Source: Acholoe squamosa
Taxonomy: Eukaryota; Annelida; Polychaeta; Phyllodocida; Polynoidae
Length of the DNA stretch: 64,000 bases
Direction: 5' to 3'
NCBI GenBank assembly: GCA_949317995.1
Contig: OX439040.1
Location: 52,713,186 to 52,777,185 of the forward strand
Shown here: positions 14,869 to 25,090 of the stretch, one piece after another
Numbering within the stretch: the first letter of the stretch is position 1
Layout of the letters: every line of letters begins with the position of its first letter
The notes under the pieces: generated by a model
Databases searched by the model: none
The model's input: the letters and a program-made list of their open reading frames with translations, nothing else
Told to the model about the DNA's origin: nothing
Made by a program: the position numbers and the translations under genes

Positions 14869-15116
14869 TGTAGGGGTTCGTTCCCCCGTCGGGTGCCCAG
14901 AGCCTTCAGAGGGACTGTTCACTTGGTTGTGTCACTCCCCTATGTATACCATACCGATCCAGGGTAGTTGGAAGGTGGAAATGTCAGTGGGGCCGTGTTG
15001 GTGACAGGGTATGTCAGGCCAGGGGATGTAGCTCAGTGGTAGAGCGCTCGACTTGCAAGCGAGAGACCCGGGTTCGAATCCCGGTGTCTCCAGAGACGTT
15101 TTCACTGACCACTACA
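14869..15116 (+). repeat. Right LTR of the tRNA-bearing TRIM
   Basis: 248-bp copy of the left LTR, ending CTACA immediately before the ATAT duplication. Beyond CTACA the two copies stop matching, which fixes the LTR edge. Confidence 0.9.
15022..15092 (+). tRNA. tRNA-Ala (anticodon TGC), in right TRIM LTR
   Basis: Identical over all 71 nt to the gene at 14565-14635, with anticodon TGC at 15054-15056 and the same T4 terminator just downstream (15098-15101). It is the duplicate produced by LTR replication. Confidence 0.92.
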
Positions 15117-15120
15117 ATAT

Positions 15121-16624
15121 GCTTAAAAAGAATACAGTGCTTGCTCTGCAAGTTATGTGAGTTGCCTGAGGCTTATACAAAAATAGATCAGTCAGGCAGC
15201 AGTGACACTCTCTGCTACATGCTGCCTTGGGTAATCATGGCAGCACCAGCAGTTACAACCAGTCAGTTATAAGTTAAGGAAACATGAAAATGTACACATC
15301 GTCTTGATATATAGTGAGGTAAGGGCCTAAAAATGACCCTGCAGGCAACAGTGATATTCGCTGCTTATGTATTGCCTTGGGTATATTGCCTTTGACAAGG
15401 AAATTTTTATTGCAGGGTCTGCACCATGTGGGTGCTGGTGGGCTATGGCAAATACCACTGCCGCGATTTCCGGGGGTCGCAAGATGGTCCTGCCGGGGGG
15501 TTAAGTGGCCCTTGCTCCATGTGGGCTTGAAGATGAGATTTTCAAGGTATGTGTCAGGGTTGAGGATCTTTCGCGTTTGTGTGCTATGTGGAGGAAGGTG
15601 AAAGTAATGAAAGAGTCTGAGATTGTGAATTTGAATTTCCAGTTTGCGGTCCATTTGAGGTTCGGGGGCGCTAAGACAATTTTGAATTATGTTTCAGAAA
15701 AGGCGGTCTGTAAGGAAGGAAACAGGAGATGATTGAGGTGGAGCGGTAGACGAGGAAAGGAAAAAGGACTTGTCCAGAAGGTGGCGGGGGCCTAATGCGA
15801 CACTGTGATTGATTGTGATTCTCTACCTGTGATTGACTTTGTGATTGTGGCATCGACAGCCAGGAGGGCTTGGATCAAACTGTGATAACTGTGCAATATA
15901 CTTGATTTCTTGTGATTTTATGTGATTGATGCTCTGCCAGAAGGCCTGATCAGATGATGATGCTTTAGTCAATAATATAGAAAGTCCACCACCAGTTTAG
16001 AGTTATGTTATAAATTTTGGGGCTTGTAAATTGGGCGCCGGTGTTGTCTGAATTAGATTGGTATGGTGATCGGGGAGTGGTAAGTCGGGGTATGTTGCAA
16101 GTCTATTGTCAATATAAACACATGCTTATGTTGTTGTATTGATATGTGCACCATGTGCGAACGTCGGATTGTGTATTGATGACGCCAATCCCACGTTATA
16201 ACGTGCGAAAAACTGACGTTTGGAGCTGTATTGGGGACACTCAGGTGATGTCATGATGCCGCGTTTGGCGCGAAAAATGCCCAGACGCAGCGTCAGCACT
16301 TGACGTCTGCGGCCCGCTATACAACGTCCAAAATTGGGTCAGTGGGGCTGCGATTGTATAGGTATGTGGCGGTATGTTTGTTTTAGTTGGGTTTGTTTTT
16401 CAGCTGATAATGGCTGATAAGGTATGGTGGGGTCGGTGTTTACTTGGGGAATGCAGTCAGGATGGCTCGGCATAGCCGGGCAGTAACGTATAATAGTGGG
16501 CATCCCCACATGAGGTATGAGGTATAACAGTGGGGGCTATCCGGTGGGATCCTCCAGGTGGGTTTGTGGTAAACAACCTATATACGAGGGTATCCCCACA
16601 TAATTCCTGATCATGGGCTAAATT
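15121..16624. other. Element A 3' region; no gene seen
   Basis: Between the TRIM and the membrane ORF I see no supportable gene. A 126-codon open frame on - (15274-15654) has no recognisable domain. The words CATCCCCACAT (16501-16511) and TATCCCCACAT (16591-16601) repeat the polypurine-tract-like word at the edge of the left LTR. Confidence 0.4.
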
Positions 16625-17464
16625 CTAAATTGACCTACCATCGGCTGGGAGGAATTTGGCTACTTCATCAGGCTTGGAGGGGTCGAACAGGAATTTGTCC
16701 TTTAAGGGCTGGAGTTCCTTTGATCTGTAGCCTCTCAGTTCTACCAAACTTCTGGATTGATGGGACGATCTCAGTGGCGAGAGGGGACTCCTGGGGCATT
16801 GGATTTCGGATAACTCCGGTAGATTAGTAGAGTCCGAGATGTCTAGAGCTGGTAACAACTGGAAGTCCGGTTGGTCCTTGGATTTAATGACTAGGGTCAT
16901 GACATGGGGGCTTGAGTTTAGGATCCTGTAAATTGGGATCCTCCAGAAAAGGGGGCAGCGGGGGTATCTTTCCAGCTGCACCACCTTGAGCTGTCTGGCA
17001 ATGATGAAACTAACCTTAGCCTTCCAGTGCAGATCTAGGTGGCGGCCAAAGGGGCTAGTTAGGCGGGGTCTGGAGATCTTGGGGGCCTTAATGAAGGGGG
17101 GCCACAAGTTGGGTCCAAACATCATGGTTCCCACCACGAATTCAAAGCATCGGTCCCCAGAATGAATCCTGAGGACGAACTGAGGTAGGCCACTGGAGTC
17201 GTCCTGCCTGCCGTACAGCCAGTGTCTCCAGCATCTTGCGACGAGGAGGCGTAGCAGGTATAACACCACCAAGACCATGGCCATGGACCACATGGCATCA
17301 TACCTGTTGGTTTGCTGGATGAAATCAAACCCTTCGTCCCGAGGGATCCTTGTAGGCGGCGAGGGCCAGTTGTTGTTGGCCTCATTTATCAGTGCCTTGA
17401 GGTTCTTCCAAGCTGCTGCGTCTGCCATGGTCGAGGGCTTAAGCATAGAGTGGACAGTGACCAA
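16625..17464 (-). CDS. Element A membrane ORF (single TM plus cytoplasmic-type domain)
   Basis: 279 codons, starting 27 bp after the envelope stop. Residues 1-57 are polar, residues ~58-76 form a hydrophobic segment (MWSMAMVLVVLYLLRLLVA), and a basic stretch (RCWRHWLYGR) follows, predicting one membrane pass with the C-terminus inside. The next ~110 residues look beta-rich (FVLRIHSG, FEFVVGTMMFG, AKVSFIIARQ), then comes a Ser/Pro-rich tail. I do not recognise the family. Element B carries an ORF of the same plan beside its envelope (43826-44527). It may be an envelope partner or an assembly protein; that is inference. Confidence 0.7.
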   Translation of the reverse strand: MVTVHSMLKPSTMADAAAWKNLKALINEANNNWPSPPTRIPRDEGFDFIQQTNRYDAMWSMAMVLVVLYLLRLLVARCWRHWLYGRQDDSSGLPQFVLRIHSGDRCFEFVVGTMMFGPNLWPPFIKAPKISRPRLTSPFGRHLDLHWKAKVSFIIARQLKVVQLERYPRCPLFWRIPIYRILNSSPHVMTLVIKSKDQPDFQLLPALDISDSTNLPELSEIQCPRSPLSPLRSSHQSRSLVELRGYRSKELQPLKDKFLFDPSKPDEVAKFLPADGRSI

Positions 17465-17491
17465 CTGGGCAAGGCGTGTGATGCGCCTGTA

Positions 17492-19315
17492 TTAGTGACA
17501 CATGATTACACAACAGAAGATGACCAAAAGCGGGGTCAACAGGTGCAACCAGGGCGAGTACTCCAGGTGGTGACCGAGGTGCACTAGTGAACTTGCTGAC
17601 AACAGGGAAGCTTCATCCGACAGGCCTTCAGCTGCATTCCTGAGGGTGAGTACCTCCTTAATTAAAGGTACTATTTTCTGATTGTGTAGGAATTTTAAAC
17701 GCTGTAAGTTAGGTAGTTCCAGGGGCCGGGGTGTGGTTGTCATGGAGACGCCTGACACATTGGTTGGAGGAGATCCAAAGTGTTGCCATAGGGGGAGGTT
17801 GACGGGGCTCATGGCTAGGGGGTCTAGGGTGATGTTTTGTGTGCAAGATATATTTGAATTTATCATGATCATACCAGCATTATTAATAGAACATAGACAT
17901 GGAACTTTTATCACTGAATAAGCTGCATTTTTTATTGTAATTTGTCCAGCACTGCGACATTGTAGGTGGGATGGTGAGATGCTGGTAATCAAAAGGTATG
18001 TGTCCCTAGCTATGGGTTTAATTAGATTTGGCATGGGTGCAGCCATGTGTGCAGCAAAACTGCAGGTGTGGTGGACTGCATCAGGTAGATCTAAGAGTAG
18101 GGATAGGGCGCAAGTGGGGTGGAGTGGTGATAGCAGGGGTAGGGGTAGGTTGCAGCTTACAAAGGAGTCTTGTGTACACATGTCCATGTCAGCCTGCTGC
18201 AGCTCTATGTAGTGGGCGTGGCTGTTGGACATGGCTATGTAGGGGGGTAGGGGTTGTGCTAGTGTATAGCCTGTGGCGCCTGGGTCTGATGTGTCGAAAG
18301 GGACTAGGAAGGTTTCGGTTCTAAAAATAGAATAGGTGTTATCCCCTAGGCCTATTGGTATTGGTATGGTTATAAGTAAGGTAGAGTTATCGCTCCAGTG
18401 GGCGCTCACTCTTCTCTTGTAATAAAAACCTACCGGTACCTGTAGGACGCTGATACCTTGGTGGGCACTACTGAGGGCGCTGGAGAGATTGTTTAGACCT
18501 AGCCTTAGGGTATCATGGGGAATTAGTGTGGGTGGTAGCTCGCCCTCCATCAAACAATTGATGGCTTTTAGAAGGGTATCTAAGTCATCTTGGAGGTCAA
18601 TGAGTGACTCAATTTGTGCATTTGCTGCAGAAAACAGCATAGAGTAGAAGTTGTCCTGTCTGGCTTGGCTTTCCAAGTTCAGAATAATACTTGAAAAATT
18701 GGAGTTTAAATTTTGAAGTTTGTGGGCCAGGAGGGACAGGGCATCATCAGTGTCATTCTGAAATTCTGATAAGGTATTTAAAGATTTATAATTGTACTCT
18801 GAAATGTTTAGCAGAAAATGGGTGGCCAGCTCTACTACATGCATTTTGGTGGCTAGCTTTCTGTCTATTTCTGTTATATCTGAATTTAGAAGATCAATTT
18901 CGGGTTGGGTTCCTAGACCTATAGTGGCCCTGAGAATGTCGCCAATGACTTGCCCAGGGGCATTTCTGGTGACACAAGTTTTGGGGTTTGAAATTAGATC
19001 AAAAAGGAGGTCTAGGGAATTTTGGGATTCATCAAAAAGGGTGTTGATCACCAGGTGGAAGTTATTAGCTGTGTGGGTGATGTAGGGCGAGGCATTGGGT
19101 CTGACCAGGGGGCATACTCTGTCAGGTTTCTGGAGGGTGGGGGTGAGGGATACATTTAGGCTGAAAACCAGGGGGTAGTCCATGAAATTTGACAGCAGGG
19201 GCTGGGGCATGGGTGTGAATAGGACTCCGTAATTGGGTCTGAAGATATTTCCTGTGTGTGGCTCCTGATGTTGTGATCCACTGGTGGCAGCAATGAGGAT
19301 GAGGGTGATTGCCAT
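17492..19315 (-). CDS. env: Element A envelope glycoprotein, F-like
   Basis: 607 codons. It begins with a hydrophobic signal-like segment and ends with a hydrophobic anchor (LLTPLLVIFCCVIMCH) almost at the stop. Around residue 125 is a small-residue hydrophobic stretch (GQVIGDILRATIGLGT) followed by long heptad-like helices, then a Cys-containing C-terminal part (DMCTQDSF, CALSLLLDLPD). This order resembles the envelope proteins of insect errantiviruses, which are related to baculovirus F fusion proteins. No clear R-x-K/R-R furin site precedes the fusion-peptide-like stretch, unlike element B. Many N-x-S/T sites fit a glycoprotein. The frame is open throughout. The homology is judged by pattern only. 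Confidence 0.75.
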   Translation of the reverse strand: MAITLILIAATSGSQHQEPHTGNIFRPNYGVLFTPMPQPLLSNFMDYPLVFSLNVSLTPTLQKPDRVCPLVRPNASPYITHTANNFHLVINTLFDESQNSLDLLFDLISNPKTCVTRNAPGQVIGDILRATIGLGTQPEIDLLNSDITEIDRKLATKMHVVELATHFLLNISEYNYKSLNTLSEFQNDTDDALSLLAHKLQNLNSNFSSIILNLESQARQDNFYSMLFSAANAQIESLIDLQDDLDTLLKAINCLMEGELPPTLIPHDTLRLGLNNLSSALSSAHQGISVLQVPVGFYYKRRVSAHWSDNSTLLITIPIPIGLGDNTYSIFRTETFLVPFDTSDPGATGYTLAQPLPPYIAMSNSHAHYIELQQADMDMCTQDSFVSCNLPLPLLSPLHPTCALSLLLDLPDAVHHTCSFAAHMAAPMPNLIKPIARDTYLLITSISPSHLQCRSAGQITIKNAAYSVIKVPCLCSINNAGMIMINSNISCTQNITLDPLAMSPVNLPLWQHFGSPPTNVSGVSMTTTPRPLELPNLQRLKFLHNQKIVPLIKEVLTLRNAAEGLSDEASLLSASSLVHLGHHLEYSPWLHLLTPLLVIFCCVIMCH

Positions 19316-19584
19316 AGGGACTGCATCCCTAGAACAAGATAGAAAGGGAGAATGTTTTAGTAGTATGAAAAATCTTACACCTTGGGGTCTGTGTGGGTGG
19401 GTTTTGGTACACCTAGCTGGGTGTGATTATACGTGTGGGAGTGGTGGGGGGGTTGCTTGGCTTTGGGTGTGAGGTAAGGGTTTTTGGTGTGACAGGTGAC
19501 CTATGGTGTTAGTAGGTTCTAAGCTAGTTGGGGGTTTTAAATTGTGAAAATTGGTAGCTTACCCTGATTGGTTTATTCAAAAAA

Positions 19585-19986
19585 TCAGCTCTGGTGGCTG
19601 GTGCTGGGGGAATCTAGGTTGCACATTGGGCACGAGTGGGTTTCAAAAATGGCTTGTTGGTAGATGAGCTCTACAGTATTTCTGATGACCATAAGTCTGC
19701 CTATTCCAGAGAAATATCTGGGAAGGTCTTTAAGGGGCTTATCAGAAGCCAGAAATGTGCGCACACATAACAGCGCTATATAAGCTGCTGCCTTGGTAGA
19801 GAAAGTGCTCCAATCTGGAGTAGTGGGATTGTCACATACCACGTAGTACATCATCCTTTTGATGAAGGTGGCGAACGTTGGGTCGTTTAGGGGCAGTTCT
19901 TCCAACACTGCCGGGTCATTCAGGTAGAAACTCTTATCCCCCTCAGTCATAGTGATAACCAAATTTTGGTGCTCCATAATAAGCAA
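19585..19986 (-). CDS. Small ORF between integrase and envelope of element A
   Basis: 133 codons, no TM segment, mixed helical composition, with a CPMC pair near the C-terminus. It lies between the integrase and envelope genes in the same orientation, where complex retroviruses place accessory genes. I do not recognise it. It could also be the spliced-in 5' part of another product. Confidence 0.45.
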   Translation of the reverse strand: MLIMEHQNLVITMTEGDKSFYLNDPAVLEELPLNDPTFATFIKRMMYYVVCDNPTTPDWSTFSTKAAAYIALLCVRTFLASDKPLKDLPRYFSGIGRLMVIRNTVELIYQQAIFETHSCPMCNLDSPSTSHQS

Positions 19987-21410
19987 CCTAGTCCCTACAA
20001 TATCTCTTCTGCCATTTGGTATTCCAATGGGTCCCAGGAGGTCATGAATTGTCCAATCATGAGCATTTTTCCTGCAGAGAAGTTTTTTATTTTGAGTAAG
20101 CTACTTTTCGAATAGGCTGATAAAACAAACAGGGGGGTAACACAGAGGCATGTAAGAATCAACTCAGGTGTGGATGTGAAGAGGTATAAGTAACTTCAAA
20201 CTTTTAGAGGTATCTGGGCTCACATTGCCATTGGTTAATAGAGGTACCTGGGTATCATGACAACAAATTTGCCATTGACAATACATTAACGACTGATAGT
20301 CTAATACTAGAGTGGGCACATAGGACAGGCCTACCTGGGCTTGTTGCATGCTATGGATGCCATGGTGGAATCCCAGTCCAGGTACTTGTTCACTTGGTAC
20401 AGTGATGTGGTTGGATGAGGAAATATTGTGAGAGTGGATAAGGTTTGGGTGGGCTAAGGCTTATAAACCCTTCCGTGAGGGTGGCTATTTTTCACTTCCT
20501 GGTCTCCCTATGTTGGTATGTCTTGCCCTATAAGGCGATGGCCAAATTCTATTGGGTGTATGCAGTTTAGGCAGCGCTGCCCTCTATGCAAATTTTGGTA
20601 CCTATGCCTAGGTATGGGAGGTTTATAATTGGGACCTTGGGGTCAGTTGTATGAGATAAGGAGGGTTGGGTAAGGTCAACATTATGTTTGTAGAAACCGC
20701 TGACCAGGGAGGCATGATGTGTGGAAACATGCATGAGTAGGTGAGCTGTCTTTAATTGACAGGTCATAAATTTTGTATTCTACCTGCATCACCACTCTCG
20801 TGCTAAACAGAGGTACAAACATGGATTGGGCATGGGGAACACAGACACCTACAATAGGCGTGTCACTGGTAAATAGGAGCCCTGAAAAGCTAACAAGCCG
20901 GGGTATGCATGCTTTCTAAAATAAAAACATGTACCAGAGGATACACTGCTGCCTTGGGCAATGTATGTGGCTACCAAACCACACTGAGTGAGTATTATAT
21001 GTGTGTGCTGCCCTTGAATGGTTTAGCAGTGCGGCTTGAGTTTGTCTTTGAAGTCACAGCTTCAGTGATGATAATTGAGAAAGGTTTGTTTCTTGATGAA
21101 AGGAAAACAACAAAATAATAAAATATATATATATAAAAAAAAAAAAGGATATACAAAAAAAAAGTACGTAGATGGGGATTACGGTATAAGTGTTAGTACT
21201 TTGGAAAATATTTGGATACTGGCGTCTTCTTTAGAGAGGCCGCTGTATGGGTGTTATCGCCAGTACAAACTGTAGGTCAGGGTGTCACATGAGGTTGGGT
21301 GTGTGATGTTGAGCCTCTGAAGATAACAGAGGTGAGTCGCGTGGCAGGCTGTGTGCCGTGGGTCGTGTGGGGTGGGGGGGGGGGGGGTGCTAGAATTCTT
21401 CATGGAAACT
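19987..21410. other. Element A spacer; no gene seen
   Basis: No supportable gene between the small ORF and the integrase C-terminus. It holds A-rich simple sequence (21110-21165) and a G run (21371-21387). Confidence 0.4.
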
Positions 21411-23396
21411 TTAGGGAACTTTAGCTGTTTTCTTTTTCTTTGCCTTTTTCAGTGGAGATGGGGCAAAGGTAACAACGCCTTTCTTGGCGGGTCGACCTCT
21501 CTTCTTTTTGGGAGGAGGGGTCGGTGTGCTGGAGTCAGGCATTGTACTTGAGTCGGGGTCAAAGAGGGTCGACATAGGGCCGGTCTGGAGCCTCTTTATT
21601 ATGGCTTTGGTGCTGGCCCTTGTGTTTGGTCGTCTCAGTCTTGATACATGTACAGCTTTGCTAAAAACTTTTCCATCCTGCAGTCTTTTTATTTTTGCAG
21701 TTACTGATGAGGTCATTTTGACTATGATGTAGGGGCCAGAGTAGGTGGGTCGCAGCTTTTCGGTGGTGTGTTTAACCAGAAGGTTAGGGATGTGTAGGTA
21801 TACCAATTGACCAGTGTTGAAGGTGCATGTCTCTGCTGAGGCATCATGTTTGGCTTTCATCTTTTTGTGAGCCATAACCATGTTCTCTGCTGCCTTCATT
21901 TGGATGTCATCCCTGAGATTTAACAGGTGGGTTGCTATATCCTCCTTCTGTTTAATATCACTAGTTGAAATGATTAGCGCCAGTGCGGCCTCTGTGGGTA
22001 AGTGTGTTTGCTTACCAAAGATCAAGAGGTTGGGTGAGTAACCCAGGGCTCTAGAGACTGTGTTATTCATGCTGAAAATTACAGCCTGGAGGAAGGTAGA
22101 CCAATTCTTCTGTGATTTGGATACAAAGGCTCTGAGGGATGATTCTATTGTCTGGTGTTGTCTTTCACAGAGACCTTGGCTACGGCTCCAATGTGCACTC
22201 CCTGTGACATGTTTGATGCCAAATTTATTGCAGAATAATGCAAAAAATTTTGAAGTGTATTGTCTGGCATTGTCAGTGTTTAGGACTGAGGGAGTTCAGA
22301 GATGGATACAGATTACTCTTTGGAAAAAACCAAGGGCTACATCTGCAGCCGTGTTTTCTTCAGTGCACCATGCCGTGACATGTCTAGTGGCATGGTCTGT
22401 TACCACGTGTATATGGTGGGAACCATCCACAGCCTTATTGAAAGGGCCTATGGTGTCCATGGTGACATGGGAGTAAGCTGTTAGCACTGGGTCACGGAGT
22501 GTCATTGGTGATTTTAGGTGTTTTGGTCTCTTTTTGGTTGTGAGACATGTGTGGCAGGTGCCACAGAAATCATACACCTGCTTGAACATTGAACGCCAGT
22601 AGTATCTTGATCTGACTGCTGCATATGTTTTAACTGAACCCAAATGTCCACCTAGCGGGGAACAGTGTGTAGATTCAATTATAGACTCTGCCCATTTTTC
22701 AGGGATCATTATTTGAAGGGTGGGGTCTAGAGATTTGCCCAACACTGTATTAGTGATCCTGAAAAGGACCTCATCTAGTATGATGAATTGGTCGTGATTG
22801 CTCAAAATTTGAGTTGTCAAACCTGGGTCGATTGGCAATTTTCCAGATTCAATGTAATCTAGCATTGATGAGGCGAAAAGGTCTTCTTTTTGTGCCTTAA
22901 TTAAGGTTTCTCTAGAAGGTGTGGCAGATGTGTGCTTGCAGAGTTTCACAATTGCCCTCTCAGCTATGGGTAGTGCCTTCTGTGAGAGCTTAGCTCTTTT
23001 GGCATTGGCTGCCCTGACTGATACCCTTGGTGACCTGGATTTGTGGGGTCGACCTCTCGACCTAGAACCAGCCGGCTTGACCTTTGTGGGTCGGCTCTGT
23101 TTGTTTACAGTGGTTCTGGTCCGTGATTGGGTGGGGGCTGGGGGTGTGTCTTCCTGGGAGTTTTGTGACTGCGCCCTGGTTAAGACACACAGCTCTGATT
23201 GCGGTGTGAGTGAAGCTATGTAATTTCTTTCAGAGCTATTTTTCTTTGCAATGACACCTTTTGGTGGTTTGCCTGTGCTTCCCCAGATTTTGCCTCCTTT
23301 TAGGATTGATCTTGGAGGTCCCATCTGTATTGGGTGATTGGGTACTGGCTCATTGGATCTGAAAACCTTGGTCATGGTTATGTCAGAGAAAGACAA
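21411..23396 (-). pseudogene. pol (int): Element A integrase with a frameshift and AT-hook motifs
   Basis: Two frames make up this gene: 23396-22296 and a downstream frame that includes 22070-21411. The first has the HHCC zinc module (CSPLGGHLGS...CGTCHTC) and the first catalytic Asp (VTMDTIGPF). The second Asp and the catalytic Glu are still readable in the region 22296-22070 but in the other frame, so one frameshift lies near 22,295. The C-terminal part has a GPY/F-type motif (YSGPYIIVKM). Integrase inserts the cDNA into chromosomal DNA. Two AT-hook-like words are unusual: SRSRGRPHKS in the N-terminal extension and KKRGRPAKKG in the tail. Confidence 0.88.
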
Positions 23397-23422
23397 CTTC
23401 TTGGGGGGAGTATAATTTTTCC

Positions 23423-25090
23423 CTATGACCTGATGGGAATTGGGTCATCAGAGCTTGGTGGGTAGGTTCTCCTGGAGAGGAAATCCGCCACGAGATTGGC
23501 TCTGTCCTGCAGGTGTTTTACTTCAAAGTCGTAAGACTTGACTGTGTCCACCCACCTGGCTAATCTCCCATTTGTGATGTTTTCTTTTTTATTGAAAAGG
23601 GAAACTAGGGCGGTGTGGTCGGAGTAGACCTTCAAGTGAGTTTCATCCACATAATGGTGGAACTTTTTTACTGCAAAGACTATGCCCAGTAGTTCTTTGT
23701 CTGTTATTCCATATCTGGTTTCCTGTGGGGTTAAATCTCTACCTGCGAATTCAATGGGTCTGTAGAAGCCATGGTCATCCACCTGTGTGATCACAGCTCC
23801 CAGGCTGTAATTACAGTCGGTGAAGATGACAAAAGGCTTGCTGTAGTCTGGAAATTTGAGTACAGCTTCAGTACAAATTGAGGTTTTGATTTTTTCAAAG
23901 GCTTTCTGGCAGTTTACTGTCCATTTAAAGGTGCTTTTGGTGGCCTCATATAGGGGCTTCATGATGTGAGCAAAACCTTTGATGAATCTTTTGTAAAACT
24001 GTGCCATGCCATTGAAACACCTAAGATCATGAATGTTCTTGGGTGAAGGAAAGGTTTTGACTGGCCAGATTTTGTCTGGGGAAGGCAACACACCATGTTG
24101 GTCCAGGGAGAAACCCAAGAAATCCATCCTGGTGGTGCCAAATTCACATTTCTCTGATTTTAATTTGATATTCCCTCTGATGAAAAGTTTGAGCACCTCG
24201 TCTAGGTCTTGCAGATGTCTTTCCCAAGTGGGGCTATAAATAGCCACGTCATCTACATATGCTACTGCATTTCTGTATTTACACTTCATGAGTAGCTGTT
24301 CCATGATGTTCATGAAGGAGAGACCTGAGGTTTTGAGTCCCATGGGAAGGACTTTGGCCATGTACCTGGTTCCATTGGCTGAAAAGGTTGTTATGGGCCT
24401 TGATTCTTCAGCCAGGGGAATTTGGTGGTAGGCGCTATAGACATCCAATTTTGAGAAATATTTGGCGCCTGTTCTGCCAATTTGCTGCATAAAGTCATCC
24501 GCTCTGGGGAAGGAGTATGAAAAAGATTTTAGGTTTTGGTTTACCCATCTATAGTCCACTACAATTCTCCACCCAGAGGCCACAGATCTGTCTCCCTGAG
24601 GTTTGGGTACCAAGAAGGCTGGTGAATTCCATTCACATGGTTTGGTACATTCCTCAATGATTCCCTGCTCTAAATGTTTTTTTAATAGCTCTTTTTGGAA
24701 AATTTCTTTATGGGGGGACATTCTATAAGATGGCCTGTTGCAGGGTTTGTGGTCGGGGATTAATTCCAACTTCACTTCATTTTCCACATTGGAGCCAATA
24801 GCGCTGTCATTAATCACAAAAGCTTGTTTATTCCCCTCCACGACCTTACGGATTTCTTCCTTTTGGCTGTGAGTGAGCTGCTCACAGATTTTATATTTCA
24901 AAGGTTCATCGCCCTTTGGGAGCTGCTCTAGGGGGTCTTCACAATTTATTGGGAAGAGCTCCTGGTCGGGGGTGACGTGGTTCAGTGAGTGATGACTGTG
25001 TAGGGGGCCAATTGGTATAGCCTTCTTGATGTTAAAAGGCTTGAATGCACCTAAAGTCATGTGCTTCTTTAAATGCAAAGGAAAATGCAA
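23423..25090 (-). CDS. pol (RT-RH): Element A reverse transcriptase-RNase H
   Basis: 555 codons, open throughout. RT motifs run in order: SPAFLVPKP, WRIVVDYRWVN, KYFSKLDVYSAYHQIP, LPMGL and the catalytic YVDD near residue 278. RNase H follows with FTDCNYSLGAV, TDKELLG and YSDHTALVSL, and the domain ends at ANLVADFLSR. The protease frame overlaps the first 59 bp in another frame, so a frame change joins protease to RT; whether it is programmed or decay is not clear. The domain order places it in Ty3/Gypsy. Confidence 0.93.
   Translation of the reverse strand: MHFPLHLKKHMTLGAFKPFNIKKAIPIGPLHSHHSLNHVTPDQELFPINCEDPLEQLPKGDEPLKYKICEQLTHSQKEEIRKVVEGNKQAFVINDSAIGSNVENEVKLELIPDHKPCNRPSYRMSPHKEIFQKELLKKHLEQGIIEECTKPCEWNSPAFLVPKPQGDRSVASGWRIVVDYRWVNQNLKSFSYSFPRADDFMQQIGRTGAKYFSKLDVYSAYHQIPLAEESRPITTFSANGTRYMAKVLPMGLKTSGLSFMNIMEQLLMKCKYRNAVAYVDDVAIYSPTWERHLQDLDEVLKLFIRGNIKLKSEKCEFGTTRMDFLGFSLDQHGVLPSPDKIWPVKTFPSPKNIHDLRCFNGMAQFYKRFIKGFAHIMKPLYEATKSTFKWTVNCQKAFEKIKTSICTEAVLKFPDYSKPFVIFTDCNYSLGAVITQVDDHGFYRPIEFAGRDLTPQETRYGITDKELLGIVFAVKKFHHYVDETHLKVYSDHTALVSLFNKKENITNGRLARWVDTVKSYDFEVKHLQDRANLVADFLSRRTYPPSSDDPIPIRS

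Larger units (their letters stand above)
14412..15116 (+). mobile_element. TRIM-type non-autonomous LTR element carrying tRNA-Ala genes in its LTRs
   Basis: Two 248-bp direct repeats beginning TGTAG and ending CTACA enclose 209 bp of non-coding sequence. The copies differ at only two positions. ATAT flanks both sides (14408-14411 and 15117-15120), a 4-bp target duplication. A primer-binding site lies one base after the left LTR and a purine tract directly before the right LTR, so every structural part of an LTR retrotransposon is present in 705 bp with no ORF. Each LTR contains a complete tRNA-Ala gene with its own T4 terminator. The high LTR identity indicates a recent insertion. It lies in the 3' region of element A. 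The known layout parallel is the plant Cassandra TRIMs, whose LTRs carry 5S RNA sequence. Confidence 0.88.

Noticed and set aside
14579..15272. Two open frames starting MVERSTCKRETRVRIPVSPE
   Set aside because: They are readings through the two tRNA-Ala genes; the identical N-termini come from tRNA sequence, not from a protein gene.
15274..15654. 126-codon minus-strand frame in the 3' region of element A
   Set aside because: No domain, composition not clearly coding; not listed as a gene.
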